A DNA stretch of 7,450 bases from an uncultured Collinsella sp. (GCA_900553345.1 USDE01000064.1:1-7450); one strand, 5' to 3'; positions 1 to 7,252 are shown, numbered from the stretch's first letter. The notes: generated from the sequence alone by a model not told the origin. Numbers and translations: made by a program.

Positions 1-50
1 ATGTACTATGTACGGGCATTGTCCAAATCCGTAATCCAAAGGACCCCATC

Positions 51-740
51 TTGCCCGTCGTCGACGCTATGACCATTACCTCACATGCATCGGATGCCAT
101 GGTCGCCATTCCGTTTTGGCTCGAGATGTTCGCCGTTGTCGCGGCCTCGATCTCGGGCGTGTTGGTCGCGCGCGAGCACAAGCTCGACCTGGTGGGCGCA
201 GTCGCGCTTGCTGTGGTTTGCGGCCTGGGCGGCGGTCTTTTGCGCGACATGACGCTCCAGGTGGGCAACGTCTACATTCTCAACCAGCCCATGGCCCTGC
301 CGCTCTCCATTGCCACGGCGGCTATCATCTACATCTTCCCGGCAATCGTCGATAAGCCCGACAAGCTCATTCCCCTGCTCGACATCATCTCGGTCGGCAT
401 CTACGCCGCCACCGGTGCGGACAAGGCCCTGGTCTACGGATTTGCGCCGGCGGTTTGCATCATGATGGGCTTTTTCACCGCAGTGGGCGGTGGCATGCTG
501 CGCGACGGCTTTATGGGCGTGGTGCCAGGCATTTTCCAGCGCACCAACTTCTACGCCATCGCGGCCATCGCCGGATCGGCAAGTTACGTGTGCCTTGTCA
601 TGAGCGGCCTTGTCACCAACGTTACCGCGCTCATCGTGTGCGTCGCGGTGACCATGGGACTGCGCTGGCTTTCGCTGCGCTTTGACATCAAAAGCCCTAC
701 CGAGGAAGACATCGCCCGCTTTTTGCATCGTAAAAAGTAG
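51..740 (+). CDS. TRIC/UPF0126-family membrane channel protein (seven-helix, two GGGxxRD repeats)
   Basis: Predicted inner-membrane protein of 229 aa, the usual size for the prokaryotic trimeric intracellular cation channel family (UPF0126, once called glycine transporter, YicG/YadS type). Seen in the sequence: about seven hydrophobic segments (near residues 23-40, 46-63, 82-100, 107-120, 131-148, 167-185, 188-205) and two internally repeated glycine-rich motifs, G-L-G-G-G-L-L-R-D near 58-66 and A-V-G-G-G-M-L-R-D near 144-152. These paired motifs are the family signature. Family members studied structurally are trimeric potassium-permeable channels; the substrate here is inferred only from the family. 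The start is TTG at 51, chosen because AAAGGA at 38-43 lies seven bases before it; the ATG at 69 has no ribosome binding site. The gene appears to stand alone, with a weak terminator-like hairpin after it and a separate leader before the next gene. Confidence 0.88.
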   Translation: MPVVDAMTITSHASDAMVAIPFWLEMFAVVAASISGVLVAREHKLDLVGAVALAVVCGLGGGLLRDMTLQVGNVYILNQPMALPLSIATAAIIYIFPAIVDKPDKLIPLLDIISVGIYAATGADKALVYGFAPAVCIMMGFFTAVGGGMLRDGFMGVVPGIFQRTNFYAIAAIAGSASYVCLVMSGLVTNVTALIVCVAVTMGLRWLSLRFDIKSPTEEDIARFLHRKK

Positions 741-755
741 TTGGCGTGGCCTTTT

Positions 756-786
756 ACCTCGAAATGCAACCGAGAGGTTCTTTTAG
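756..786 (+). terminator. Probable terminator after the TRIC-family gene
   Basis: An inverted repeat (A-C-C-T-C-G at 756-761 against C-G-A-G at 771-774 plus G-T at 777-778, with a two-base bulge) is followed by a T-rich tail at 778-784. It lies 16 bases past the stop codon. The stem is short, so the call is moderate. Confidence 0.4.
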
Positions 787-808
787 AGCGCTCGTACGTT
801 GGGTACCC

Positions 809-835
809 TGTTAGGTATATGCCGAACACCTAACA
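809..835 (+). promoter_or_regulatory. Leader hairpin abutting the ribosome binding site of the next gene
   Basis: A perfect 8-bp inverted repeat, TGTTAGGT at 809-816 and ACCTAACA at 828-835, encloses an 11-base loop. The ribosome binding site AAAAGG (835-840) begins at the last base of the stem, and the ATG follows seven bases later. Such placement could protect the 5' end of the mRNA, tune ribosome access or be a protein operator. Which of these applies is not shown by the sequence, and I see no clear promoter around it. Confidence 0.45.
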
Positions 836-847
836 AAAGGATCAACC

Positions 848-1993
848 ATGGCTTTCAATCAAACCGCGGCGGCGCCGTCACACAAGATGCGTCGGTGCCT
901 GCTTATGGCATTCGCGCTCATCGCGCTGGCGATCACCGTGCTTCCCACGGCGTCGTTCGCCGGCACGGACACCGCAGGCAACGTACTTGCGACCGACAAT
1001 GACGCCAATCCGTCCGGCGTCGAAGGCGACCTGTACTGGGCCGGTCAGGCCCTCAACTTGGACGATACGTCCATCGACCGCGATATCATCGCCGCGGGCG
1101 ATACCCTCTCAATTCGCGACTGCACAGTGGGCGGCGCCGTCCGTCTGGCGGCACGCACCATCGACATTGCCAAGACCACGGTTGATGGCAGCGTGACCGT
1201 TGCTGGCCAGCATGTCGTTCTCAATTCCGACAGCACCGCTAACTGTTTCTACGCGATAGGCGAAACGGTTGCCTTGCGAGGCTCCACCAAGTCGGCAGCG
1301 CTCGCGGGCGATACGGTAACCATCGACGGCACCGTCGATGGCGATGTCGAGGTTTGGGCCGACAAGCTCATCCTGGGCAAGAACGCCCACATCACCGGCA
1401 CCGTGAACGCGCACGTCTCCGAGGACCCCGAGCGCGCCGCGGGAGCCGAGGTCGGCGCACTCAAGATCGACCGCACCGAGAACGAGGATACTTCCACCGT
1501 TAACGATGTCATCGGCGGTATCGTCGCCGCGGCACTCTCGACCTGCTTTGTCGCTCTGCTGCTCGAGCTCGTCTTTCCGCGTGCGACTGCCAGCGCCGCC
1601 GGTATGCTCCACCAGCGCCCCATGCCCCTGTGGGTGAGCGGTCTTCTGGGCACGATTGCTATCGTCCCCGCCGTCCTACTGCTAATTATCTCTATCGCTG
1701 GTCTGTCGCTTGCCGGAACCCTCTTGTGCGGCGTTATCGGCATCGCATTGGTGTCGAGTGCCTTTGCGGGGTGCGCGATCGTCCGCATGGTCGGACACAG
1801 CCAAAACCGCTACGCCATGGCAGCCGTGGGTGGCATCGCCGCGGGCGCGCTTACGGCAATCCCCCTCGTAGGTGACTTAATCAGCGGTGTAGCCTTTGTC
1901 TTTATGCTCGGCTACATCATCCAGATCATCTGGCGCAATGCCCACCTCAAGCCGCAGCAGCCGGCTAACACGCCGGGACTCCCCACCGCTTAG
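848..1993 (+). CDS. Exported bactofilin-like (polymer-forming) repeat protein with C-terminal membrane helices
   Basis: 381 aa, function unknown. Seen: a basic N-terminus (M14-R-R) and a hydrophobic stretch ending in A-S-F-A (cleavage expected near residue 38), so an export signal. Residues about 60-190 hold short repeating blocks rich in D-G-D/V-G-G and T-V-D-G-S/D-V motifs (for example I-D-G-T-V-D-G-D-V-E-V at 159-169), the pattern of bactofilin or polymer-forming right-handed beta-helices. A charged linker (190-218) follows, then about five hydrophobic segments (near 221-243, 263-285, 286-312, 324-340, 343-362) and a short proline-rich tail. Inference: the beta-solenoid faces outside and is anchored by the C-terminal helices, perhaps as an envelope scaffold or sensor. 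The ATG start has AAAAGG at 835-840. The gene is monocistronic in this window, and its downstream gap has been invaded by the IS110 element. Confidence 0.8.
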   Translation: MAFNQTAAAPSHKMRRCLLMAFALIALAITVLPTASFAGTDTAGNVLATDNDANPSGVEGDLYWAGQALNLDDTSIDRDIIAAGDTLSIRDCTVGGAVRLAARTIDIAKTTVDGSVTVAGQHVVLNSDSTANCFYAIGETVALRGSTKSAALAGDTVTIDGTVDGDVEVWADKLILGKNAHITGTVNAHVSEDPERAAGAEVGALKIDRTENEDTSTVNDVIGGIVAAALSTCFVALLLELVFPRATASAAGMLHQRPMPLWVSGLLGTIAIVPAVLLLIISIAGLSLAGTLLCGVIGIALVSSAFAGCAIVRMVGHSQNRYAMAAVGGIAAGALTAIPLVGDLISGVAFVFMLGYIIQIIWRNAHLKPQQPANTPGLPTA

Positions 1994-2002
1994 CAGCTAT
2001 CC

Positions 2003-2031
2003 GCCACAAAGATGCCAAGCACCTTTGTGGC
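2003..2031 (+). terminator. Hairpin after the bactofilin-like gene (terminator-like, no T-run)
   Basis: A perfect 9-bp inverted repeat, GCCACAAAG at 2003-2011 and CTTTGTGGC at 2023-2031, starts 10 bases after the stop codon. The following bases (TGCGCAAAC) are not T-rich, so it is not a classic rho-independent terminator. It may stabilise the 3' end of the mRNA, with termination at the bidirectional terminator that now lies beyond the insertion sequence. Confidence 0.4.
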
Positions 2032-2068
2032 TGCGCAAACGAACCTGCCCCATTACAGTCTGAAATAG

Positions 2069-2279
2069 GCCATCGATAAATTTCGATGGCGAGCATTCGG
2101 CGCATTGCCTACGATACGGGCAAGCCCCGAGGGGCCGCCGATCGGGCGCCTCCGGATGGCCGTCTGCCCCTGCCCCGTAGAGGGCCCGGGGGGTGTTGCC
2201 ACCGGGGGCGCTCGCCGCTCCGGACGACTGATAGGAAACTGCCGGGCGCAAGCGCCACGGCCAGGTAATGTGGGTGTCG
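2069..2279 (+). ncRNA. Candidate IS110 bridge (seek) RNA in the transposase leader
   Basis: No credible gene lies in 1994-2322; this stretch instead folds by eye into four consecutive hairpins. (1) A 5' stem-loop, GCCATCGA 2069-2076 with TCGATGGC 2083-2090. (2) CGAT-a-CGG 2112-2119 with CCG-ATCG 2138-2144, capped by GCCC/GGGC. (3) CCGGA-t-GGC 2152-2160 with GCC-gc-TCCGG 2214-2223, enclosing a large internal loop. (4) CGAC 2225-2228 with GTCG 2276-2279, enclosing a second internal loop capped by a 10-bp hairpin (2239-2264). Loop 3 holds CCTGCCCCG (2169-2177) and GGGGGCG (2204-2210), resembling left and right target flanks. Loop 4 holds ATAGGAA (2231-2237) and GTAATG (2265-2270), resembling the right end and the complement of the left end. 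This is the layout of IS110 bridge RNAs (5' stem-loop, target loop, donor loop). Exact RNA ends and the fold are inferred. Confidence 0.65.
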
Positions 2280-2309
2280 CGGGGAGGGGTTCCGATCGGC
2301 CTACCGATT

Positions 2310-2314
2310 GGAGG
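2310..2314 (+). promoter_or_regulatory. Ribosome binding site that fixes the GTG start of the transposase
   Basis: GGAGG with eight bases to GTG 2323. It overlaps the upstream TTG codon at 2308, which argues against using that as the start. Confidence 0.6.
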
Positions 2315-2322
2315 ATAACACC

Positions 2323-3480
2323 GTGGCACCACCTAGAATGCCGGAAGCCGTCATCGGGCTCGATGTCGGGAAATCGTCCCACTGGGCATGCGTCGCGACC
2401 CGGGACGGCGAGATACTGCTGAGCGCCCCCGTCGCGAACAGGGAAGACGACCTGGACTCGCTGTTCGGCCGCTTCCCCGACGCGCTCGTGGTCGTCGACC
2501 AGTCGCGCAACATAGGCGCCCTCGCGCTCGCCCGCGCCAGGGCGGCCGGGATGTCGGCGGCGTACCTGCCGGGACTCGCGGCGCACGGGGCCGCCAGGCT
2601 CTTCGCCGGCGACGCCAAGACCGACGAGCGGGACGCGATGGTCATCGCGAAGACGGCGCTTGGCATCCCCGACGCGCTCCTGCCGGTCGGAGACCCAGGT
2701 CCGACGATTGCGGCGGCGAGGGCGCTGGCCGCCCAGAGGAACTTCCTGACCTGCGAGAACACTAGGAATAAGAACCGGCTGCGCAGCATCCTGCTGGAAT
2801 CGTGCCCCGCCTTCGAGGCGCTGGTCGACCTGTCCGACGGGCCCCAGCTGAGGCTCATGGCATCCCTCGGCGGGGCCTGGTCGGTAGCCGACGCCGGGCC
2901 CCGCAGGGCGGCGGCGCTCACGCGTGGGGCGGCGCGCGGCAAGATCGAGGCCCTCGTCCGCTCGACGGCCTCCTCGACAAGGCCGGATGCGTCGGTCGTC
3001 GCCGCCGAGGACCGGGCGGTGAGGCTGCTCGCGCGCAGGATATCCGAGAACTCGGCGGAGATCGAGGCGATCACGGCGGAGATCTCCGCCCTGCTCGAGG
3101 GCGACGATACCTACCGATGCCTCCTGACGGTGCCGGGCATCGGGCCCAAAACCGCTTCCGAGCTTGCGATCTCCATCGACATCGAAGACTTCCCCAGTCA
3201 CGACAGGCTCGCGTCGTACTGCGGCCTGGCGCCGCGCAACCGCCAGTCGGGGACCTCGATCTCCTCGGTGACGGCATCGCGCCAAGGCAACAAGAGGCTG
3301 AAGAACCTGCTCATATTCTCGTGCAACTGCCTTACCCGGACAGAGGGGAGATGGGGCGACTACTACACCAGGTGCCGGGAGCGGGGCATGCCGCACGGCA
3401 AGGCGCTCAAGGCGCTGGCGCGAAAGAGGCTGAAGGTCATCTACGCGGTAATGCGAGACAGGGTGCCCTACGCCGCCTAG
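2323..3480 (+). CDS. IS110-family transposase (RNA-guided DEDD recombinase)
   Basis: 385 aa, the size of actinobacterial IS116/IS117-like members. It catalyses RNA-guided insertion and excision of the element through a circular intermediate. Seen: an N-terminal RuvC-like DEDD domain with D14 (G-L-D-V-G-K), D59 (V-V-V-D-Q, where many relatives have Glu), and D101 and D104 (K-T-D-E-R-D-A). Spacing D59 to D101 to D104 (42, 3) equals that recalled for IS621. A middle helical region (about 130-260) follows, then a Transposase_20 domain (about 266-345) with V-P-G-I-G-P-K-T-A, G-L-A-P-R-N-R-Q-S-G and G-N-K-R-L-K-N-L-L. S309 of R-Q-S-G is the probable catalytic serine. The GTG start is chosen because GGAGG (2310-2314) lies eight bases before it; a TTG at 2308 and an ATG at 2338 are less well placed. 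The frame is intact, so the element may be active. It was probably acquired horizontally. Confidence 0.93.
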   Translation: MAPPRMPEAVIGLDVGKSSHWACVATRDGEILLSAPVANREDDLDSLFGRFPDALVVVDQSRNIGALALARARAAGMSAAYLPGLAAHGAARLFAGDAKTDERDAMVIAKTALGIPDALLPVGDPGPTIAAARALAAQRNFLTCENTRNKNRLRSILLESCPAFEALVDLSDGPQLRLMASLGGAWSVADAGPRRAAALTRGAARGKIEALVRSTASSTRPDASVVAAEDRAVRLLARRISENSAEIEAITAEISALLEGDDTYRCLLTVPGIGPKTASELAISIDIEDFPSHDRLASYCGLAPRNRQSGTSISSVTASRQGNKRLKNLLIFSCNCLTRTEGRWGDYYTRCRERGMPHGKALKALARKRLKVIYAVMRDRVPYAA

Positions 3481-3569
3481 TCGAAGCGCTCCGAACAGAT
3501 TGGAGCCCATCGGCCTAATGGCTTGGCGTCAGCATGCCGCGATTCGGTCGCACGGAGAGCATTTCCCAG

Positions 3570-3575
3570 TTGACA
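3570..3575 (+). promoter_or_regulatory. Outward-facing -35 box (TTGACA) at the IS110 right end
   Basis: A perfect consensus TTGACA lies about 12 bases inside the right end and points outward. In the excised circle it would face the left end, where TACAGT (2054-2059) could act as -10; spacing would be 15 to 18 bases depending on the exact core. IS110 relatives are known to build a promoter at the joined ends. In the inserted state I see no good -10 at the right distance. Confidence 0.45.
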
Positions 3576-3602
3576 AAACTATAGGAACACCCCCCCTGCA
3601 CC

Positions 3603-3640
3603 AAAAAGGGCGCCGACCATTGCGGTCGACGCCCTTTCTT
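3603..3640 (-). terminator. Strong rho-independent terminator of typA, probably bidirectional
   Basis: An 11-bp stem (3608-3618 with 3624-3634, one G-T pair) closes a 5-base loop. On the minus strand it is followed by TTTTT (complement of 3603-3607), 25 bases after the typA stop codon. On the plus strand it is followed by TTTCTTATT (3635-3643), so it can also stop transcription coming from the left. Before the insertion it would have served both convergent genes. Confidence 0.85.
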
Positions 3641-3664
3641 ATTGGCGGTTATAAGCCCCAGCGT

Positions 3665-5503
<1,839 letters not shown>

Positions 5504-5550
5504 GTAGTTCCCCTATCTTCTATCCATATACAAACGGCACGCGTATGCGA

Positions 5551-5578
5551 CCCGCCCAGCGATGTAACGCTCAGCGGG
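5551..5578 (-). other. Hairpin in the gap upstream of typA
   Basis: An imperfect inverted repeat: CCCGCCCAGCG (5551-5561) against CGCTCAGCGGG (5568-5578), 10 of 11 positions pairing (one G-T on the minus strand), loop of six bases. No T-run follows on the minus strand, so it is more likely a leader structure or operator of typA than a terminator of the upstream genes. Its role is unknown. Confidence 0.4.
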
Positions 5579-5620
5579 AATATTGAGCCTTTTACCGAAA
5601 ACTCGTTTATTTTAGCGATT

Positions 5621-6070
5621 TTAGATGAGAGGGGTTTCCTCACCTGCAGGTTCAGGGTCGCTCCACATAAAACCATCGCCGGCACCCATGCCCTCATACA
5701 GCACATACGCCGAAAAGCCGCTCTCGAGCGTCGTCTCAAAGAAGCTCACGAGCAGAGCGTCATGGTAGCCGCCGTCAATCTCGACGCAGCCGGTATAGCC
5801 GATGGCATAGCGGGCGATACGGCCCAGGCCCTCGTCCTTAAGGCCCATCTTGTGCTCGGAGATAAAGTTGGTGGCGGCCTCGAGGCACGCCTCTTCGCCG
5901 TCCTCGTCGAGCGCCGCCAGATATCGGTTGGAAGCAGCGTCCTCGATCGCCACGACTACGCCCGGATTCTCGCCGGCGGCAAGGTCGTCCAAGAACGCGC
6001 CAATCAGGTCACACACCATGGCGTCGAGCTCGGCGGAGACGTTACCGGCGTCCTGCATATCCTGTGCCAT
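5621..6070 (-). CDS. Acidic protein of unknown function
   Basis: 149 aa; I do not recognise a family. It is strongly acidic and without membrane segments or a signal peptide, so probably cytosolic. Residues 1-75 look helical (D-A-M-V-C-D-L-I-G-A-F-L-D-D-L and A-C-L-E-A-A-T-N-F-I-S-E-H). The second half is richer in beta-prone and aromatic residues (A-I-G-Y-T-G-C-V-E-I-D-G-G-Y near 89-102, then A-L-L-V-S-F-F-E-T-T-L and S-A-Y-V-L-Y-E-G). The ATG at 6070 is preceded by AAGG about eight bases away; the ATG at codon 5 is an alternative. It lies 30 bases after the small membrane protein gene and 117 bases before typA, so it is probably the third gene of an operon led by the DUF151 gene. Codon use matches its neighbours, so it looks like a resident gene. 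Confidence 0.75.
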   Translation of the reverse strand: MAQDMQDAGNVSAELDAMVCDLIGAFLDDLAAGENPGVVVAIEDAASNRYLAALDEDGEEACLEAATNFISEHKMGLKDEGLGRIARYAIGYTGCVEIDGGYHDALLVSFFETTLESGFSAYVLYEGMGAGDGFMWSDPEPAGEETPLI

Positions 6071-6100
6071 CTCTAGACCTTCCCATCGAATCCGGCGTCG

Positions 6101-6457
6101 TTACAGTTCTTGTGCCTCGGCAGCGATCTTGGCGGCAGCGTCGCGGGCGCGCGTCATATCCATCGTGCGCTTGTCGAGTACCTTGATCTGGTTGGTCAGC
6201 ATTACTGCATCGACCACACCCCAGATTACCAAGCCTGTTGAAATCGAAAACCCAAGCGCACCAACTGTACCACGAAGACGAGAACAGATTACCGCGACAA
6301 GGGCGGAGATGATAACCATCTTGATATAGGAGCCGCGGCGCTCGCGAAGCGTGCGGGCCTGCGTCACATAGGCGATGCGAGCCGCCTCGGATGCCTCCGA
6401 GCGCATCTGGGCCTCACGCGCGATGGCGGACGCTTCAGCCGATACGCGGGTACCCAT
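6101..6457 (-). CDS. Small membrane protein with two helices and helical flanks, unknown function
   Basis: 118 aa from the chosen start. An alanine-, arginine- and glutamate-rich helical N-terminus (residues 5-40, probably amphipathic or coiled-coil) is followed by two hydrophobic segments (about 44-59 and 63-87, the second with a glycine-rich start and V-I-W-G-V-V) and another charged helical tail (90-118). No family is recognised. The start is ATG 6457, chosen because GGAGAGG lies six bases upstream. An in-frame ATG at 6487 directly abuts the stop codon of the DUF151 gene (TAAATG) but has no ribosome binding site; if used through translational coupling, the protein gains 10 residues. Either way it is tightly linked to the DUF151 gene. 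The protein is probably a membrane-associated partner or an unrelated passenger of that operon. Confidence 0.75.
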   Translation of the reverse strand: MGTRVSAEASAIAREAQMRSEASEAARIAYVTQARTLRERRGSYIKMVIISALVAVICSRLRGTVGALGFSISTGLVIWGVVDAVMLTNQIKVLDKRTMDMTRARDAAAKIAAEAQEL

Positions 6458-6487
6458 CAGCGACCTCTCCGCTCGCGTGCCAGACAT

Positions 6488-6988
6488 TTAGAAATCATCA
6501 GGGGAGAGCGTATGGACGAACTCGTCGAACTTCTCGAACTCCTGCTCGTCGTCAACTTCCTCGGCATGGGCAGAAACGGTACCCAGGCGATTCATGATGT
6601 CGTCCTCCACAAACATGGGGGCATTACTGCGCACGGCAAGGGCAATGGCGTCACTGGGGCGGGCGTCAATCTTGCGCTCGTCACCATCGACCAGCACGAT
6701 AATCGTCGCATAGAACACCGGCGGCTCGGCACGAACGATCTCGATGCGCTCGAGCTTGGCGCCCAGGGCATCGACGGTGTCAAGCAGCAGGTCATGCGTT
6801 ATCGGGCGCTCGGCGCGACCGCTATCGATACCACGGCTAATGGCCGCGGCCTCAAACGAGCCGGTCTGAATGGAAAGCGAACGCAGGGGCGCCGTCGAAT
6901 CCGACTTGCCGCAGCGCTCACGAAGCACGATAAGCGATGGCACGGGACCGGCGGCCATGACGATGGTCTCTATGTCGACACGAACCAT
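6488..6988 (-). CDS. DUF151 bifunctional nuclease (BFN) family protein
   Basis: 166 aa. Family members are small cytosolic proteins; plant homologues act as DNase/RNase and the Thermotoga protein TM0160 gives the fold, but the bacterial substrate is not settled. Seen: the conserved block runs from about residue 45 to 135, including R-P-I-T-H-D-L-L near 61-68, V-F-Y-A-T-I-I-V near 91-98, the signature D-A-R-P-S-D-A-I-A-L-A-V-R near 108-120 and P-M-F-V-E-D-D-I near 124-131. An acidic tail (142-166, ending D-D-F) follows. The ATG start at 6988 follows an excellent GGAGG site six to seven bases upstream; a longer reading to 7036 has no site. It is the first gene of a leftward cluster: its TAA stop touches the next possible ATG. 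Reduced homologues are widespread in Actinobacteria and Thermotogae. Confidence 0.93.
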   Translation of the reverse strand: MVRVDIETIVMAAGPVPSLIVLRERCGKSDSTAPLRSLSIQTGSFEAAAISRGIDSGRAERPITHDLLLDTVDALGAKLERIEIVRAEPPVFYATIIVLVDGDERKIDARPSDAIALAVRSNAPMFVEDDIMNRLGTVSAHAEEVDDEQEFEKFDEFVHTLSPDDF

Positions 6989-7045
6989 GGAACACCTCCG
7001 GTACGTAGCGGTTAACACACGGCAGGGTCGCCGCATTGAATAGCT

Positions 7046-7075
7046 ATACTACCCAATCTTTCGCCCAGCACACAA
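7046..7075 (-). promoter_or_regulatory. Possible promoter of the DUF151 gene cluster
   Basis: On the minus strand TTGTGT (7075-7070) and TAGTAT (7051-7046) are separated by 18 bases and lie about 55 bases before the DUF151 start codon. Both boxes match consensus only partly, and the surroundings are AT-richer than the genes, so the call is weak. Confidence 0.3.
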
Positions 7076-7079
7076 AATC

Positions 7080-7118
7080 AAAGTAGTTAATTTGGGACGG
7101 GGCTATTTTGACTACTTT
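7080..7118. repeat. 11-bp inverted repeat between the DUF151 gene and the tRNA cluster
   Basis: AAAGTAGTTAA (7080-7090) pairs with TTGACTACTTT (7108-7118) with one G-T wobble when read on the plus strand, around a 17-base centre containing TTTGGGACGGGGC. It lies between the tRNA terminator and the candidate DUF151 promoter. It could be an operator or a copy of a dispersed intergenic palindrome; one window cannot tell. Confidence 0.5.
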
Positions 7119-7127
7119 CGTTGGATA

Positions 7128-7158
7128 AGAAAAAGCCCCGAGGCAATGCCCCAGGGCT
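7128..7158 (-). terminator. Rho-independent terminator of the tRNA cluster
   Basis: On the minus strand AGCCCTGGGGC pairs with GCCTCGGGGCT (11 bp with two G-T pairs, ATT loop; plus coordinates 7134-7158), followed by a run of five T (complement of 7130-7134). It lies 13 bases after the last tRNA 3' end. Confidence 0.8.
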
Positions 7159-7171
7159 CTTAACGTTTTGA

Positions 7172-7248
7172 TGGTGGACCTGACAAGATTCGAACTTGTG
7201 ACCTCCCGGTTATCAGCCGGACGCTCTAACCAACTGAGCTACAGGTCC
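7172..7248 (-). tRNA. tRNA-Ile (GAT anticodon)
   Basis: 77 bases, complete with encoded CCA. Acceptor arms GGACCTG and CAGGTCC pair fully, discriminator is A. The D-arm GCTC/GAGC, the anticodon loop C-T-G-A-T-A-A between TCCGG and CCGGG, and the T-loop T-T-C-G-A-A-T are all present. It reads isoleucine codons ATC and ATT. Its 5' end is only four bases from the 3' end of tRNA-Ala, so the two are co-transcribed. The last 55 bases are identical to the cut tRNA-Ile at the window edge. Confidence 0.97.
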
Positions 7249-7252
7249 ATCA

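Larger units (their letters stand above)
2051..3589 (+). mobile_element. IS110-family insertion sequence (apparently complete, about 1.54 kb)
   Basis: The element consists of a structured non-coding leader, one IS110-type transposase gene and a right end of about 107 bases. Ends were placed by eye, not by comparison with an empty site. A shared CA dinucleotide (2051-2052 and 3588-3589) fits as the recombined core, because candidate guides in the leader match the sequence on each side: CCTGCCCC left of it, a C-run right of it, ATAGGAA at the right end and CATTAC at the left end. A CC core two bases away is also possible, so the ends are uncertain by a few bases. No terminal inverted repeats or target duplication are seen, as expected for this family. 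The element is more GC-rich than its neighbours. The size suits IS110-group elements, with the RNA upstream of the transposase rather than downstream as in the IS1111 group. Confidence 0.75.

Noticed and set aside
1..50. Possible promoter or structured leader before the TRIC-family gene (AT-rich TGTACTATGTAC)
   Set aside because: Too close to the window edge to place a -35 box; only the ribosome binding site at 38-43 is supported.
81..728. 215-codon minus-strand frame opposite the TRIC-family gene
   Set aside because: Shadow frame rich in His, Asp and Arg; the plus-strand frame has clear membrane helices and family motifs.
2086..2422. Short plus-strand frames in the IS110 leader
   Set aside because: No ribosome binding sites, low-complexity Pro/Arg/Gly translation, and better explained as structured RNA.
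2053..3510. 485-codon open frame on the minus strand across the IS110 element
   Set aside because: Antisense to the transposase, proline- and arginine-rich, no recognisable motif, and it spans the structured leader.
6512..7015. 167-codon plus-strand frame opposite the DUF151 gene
   Set aside because: Shadow of a well-recognised conserved gene.
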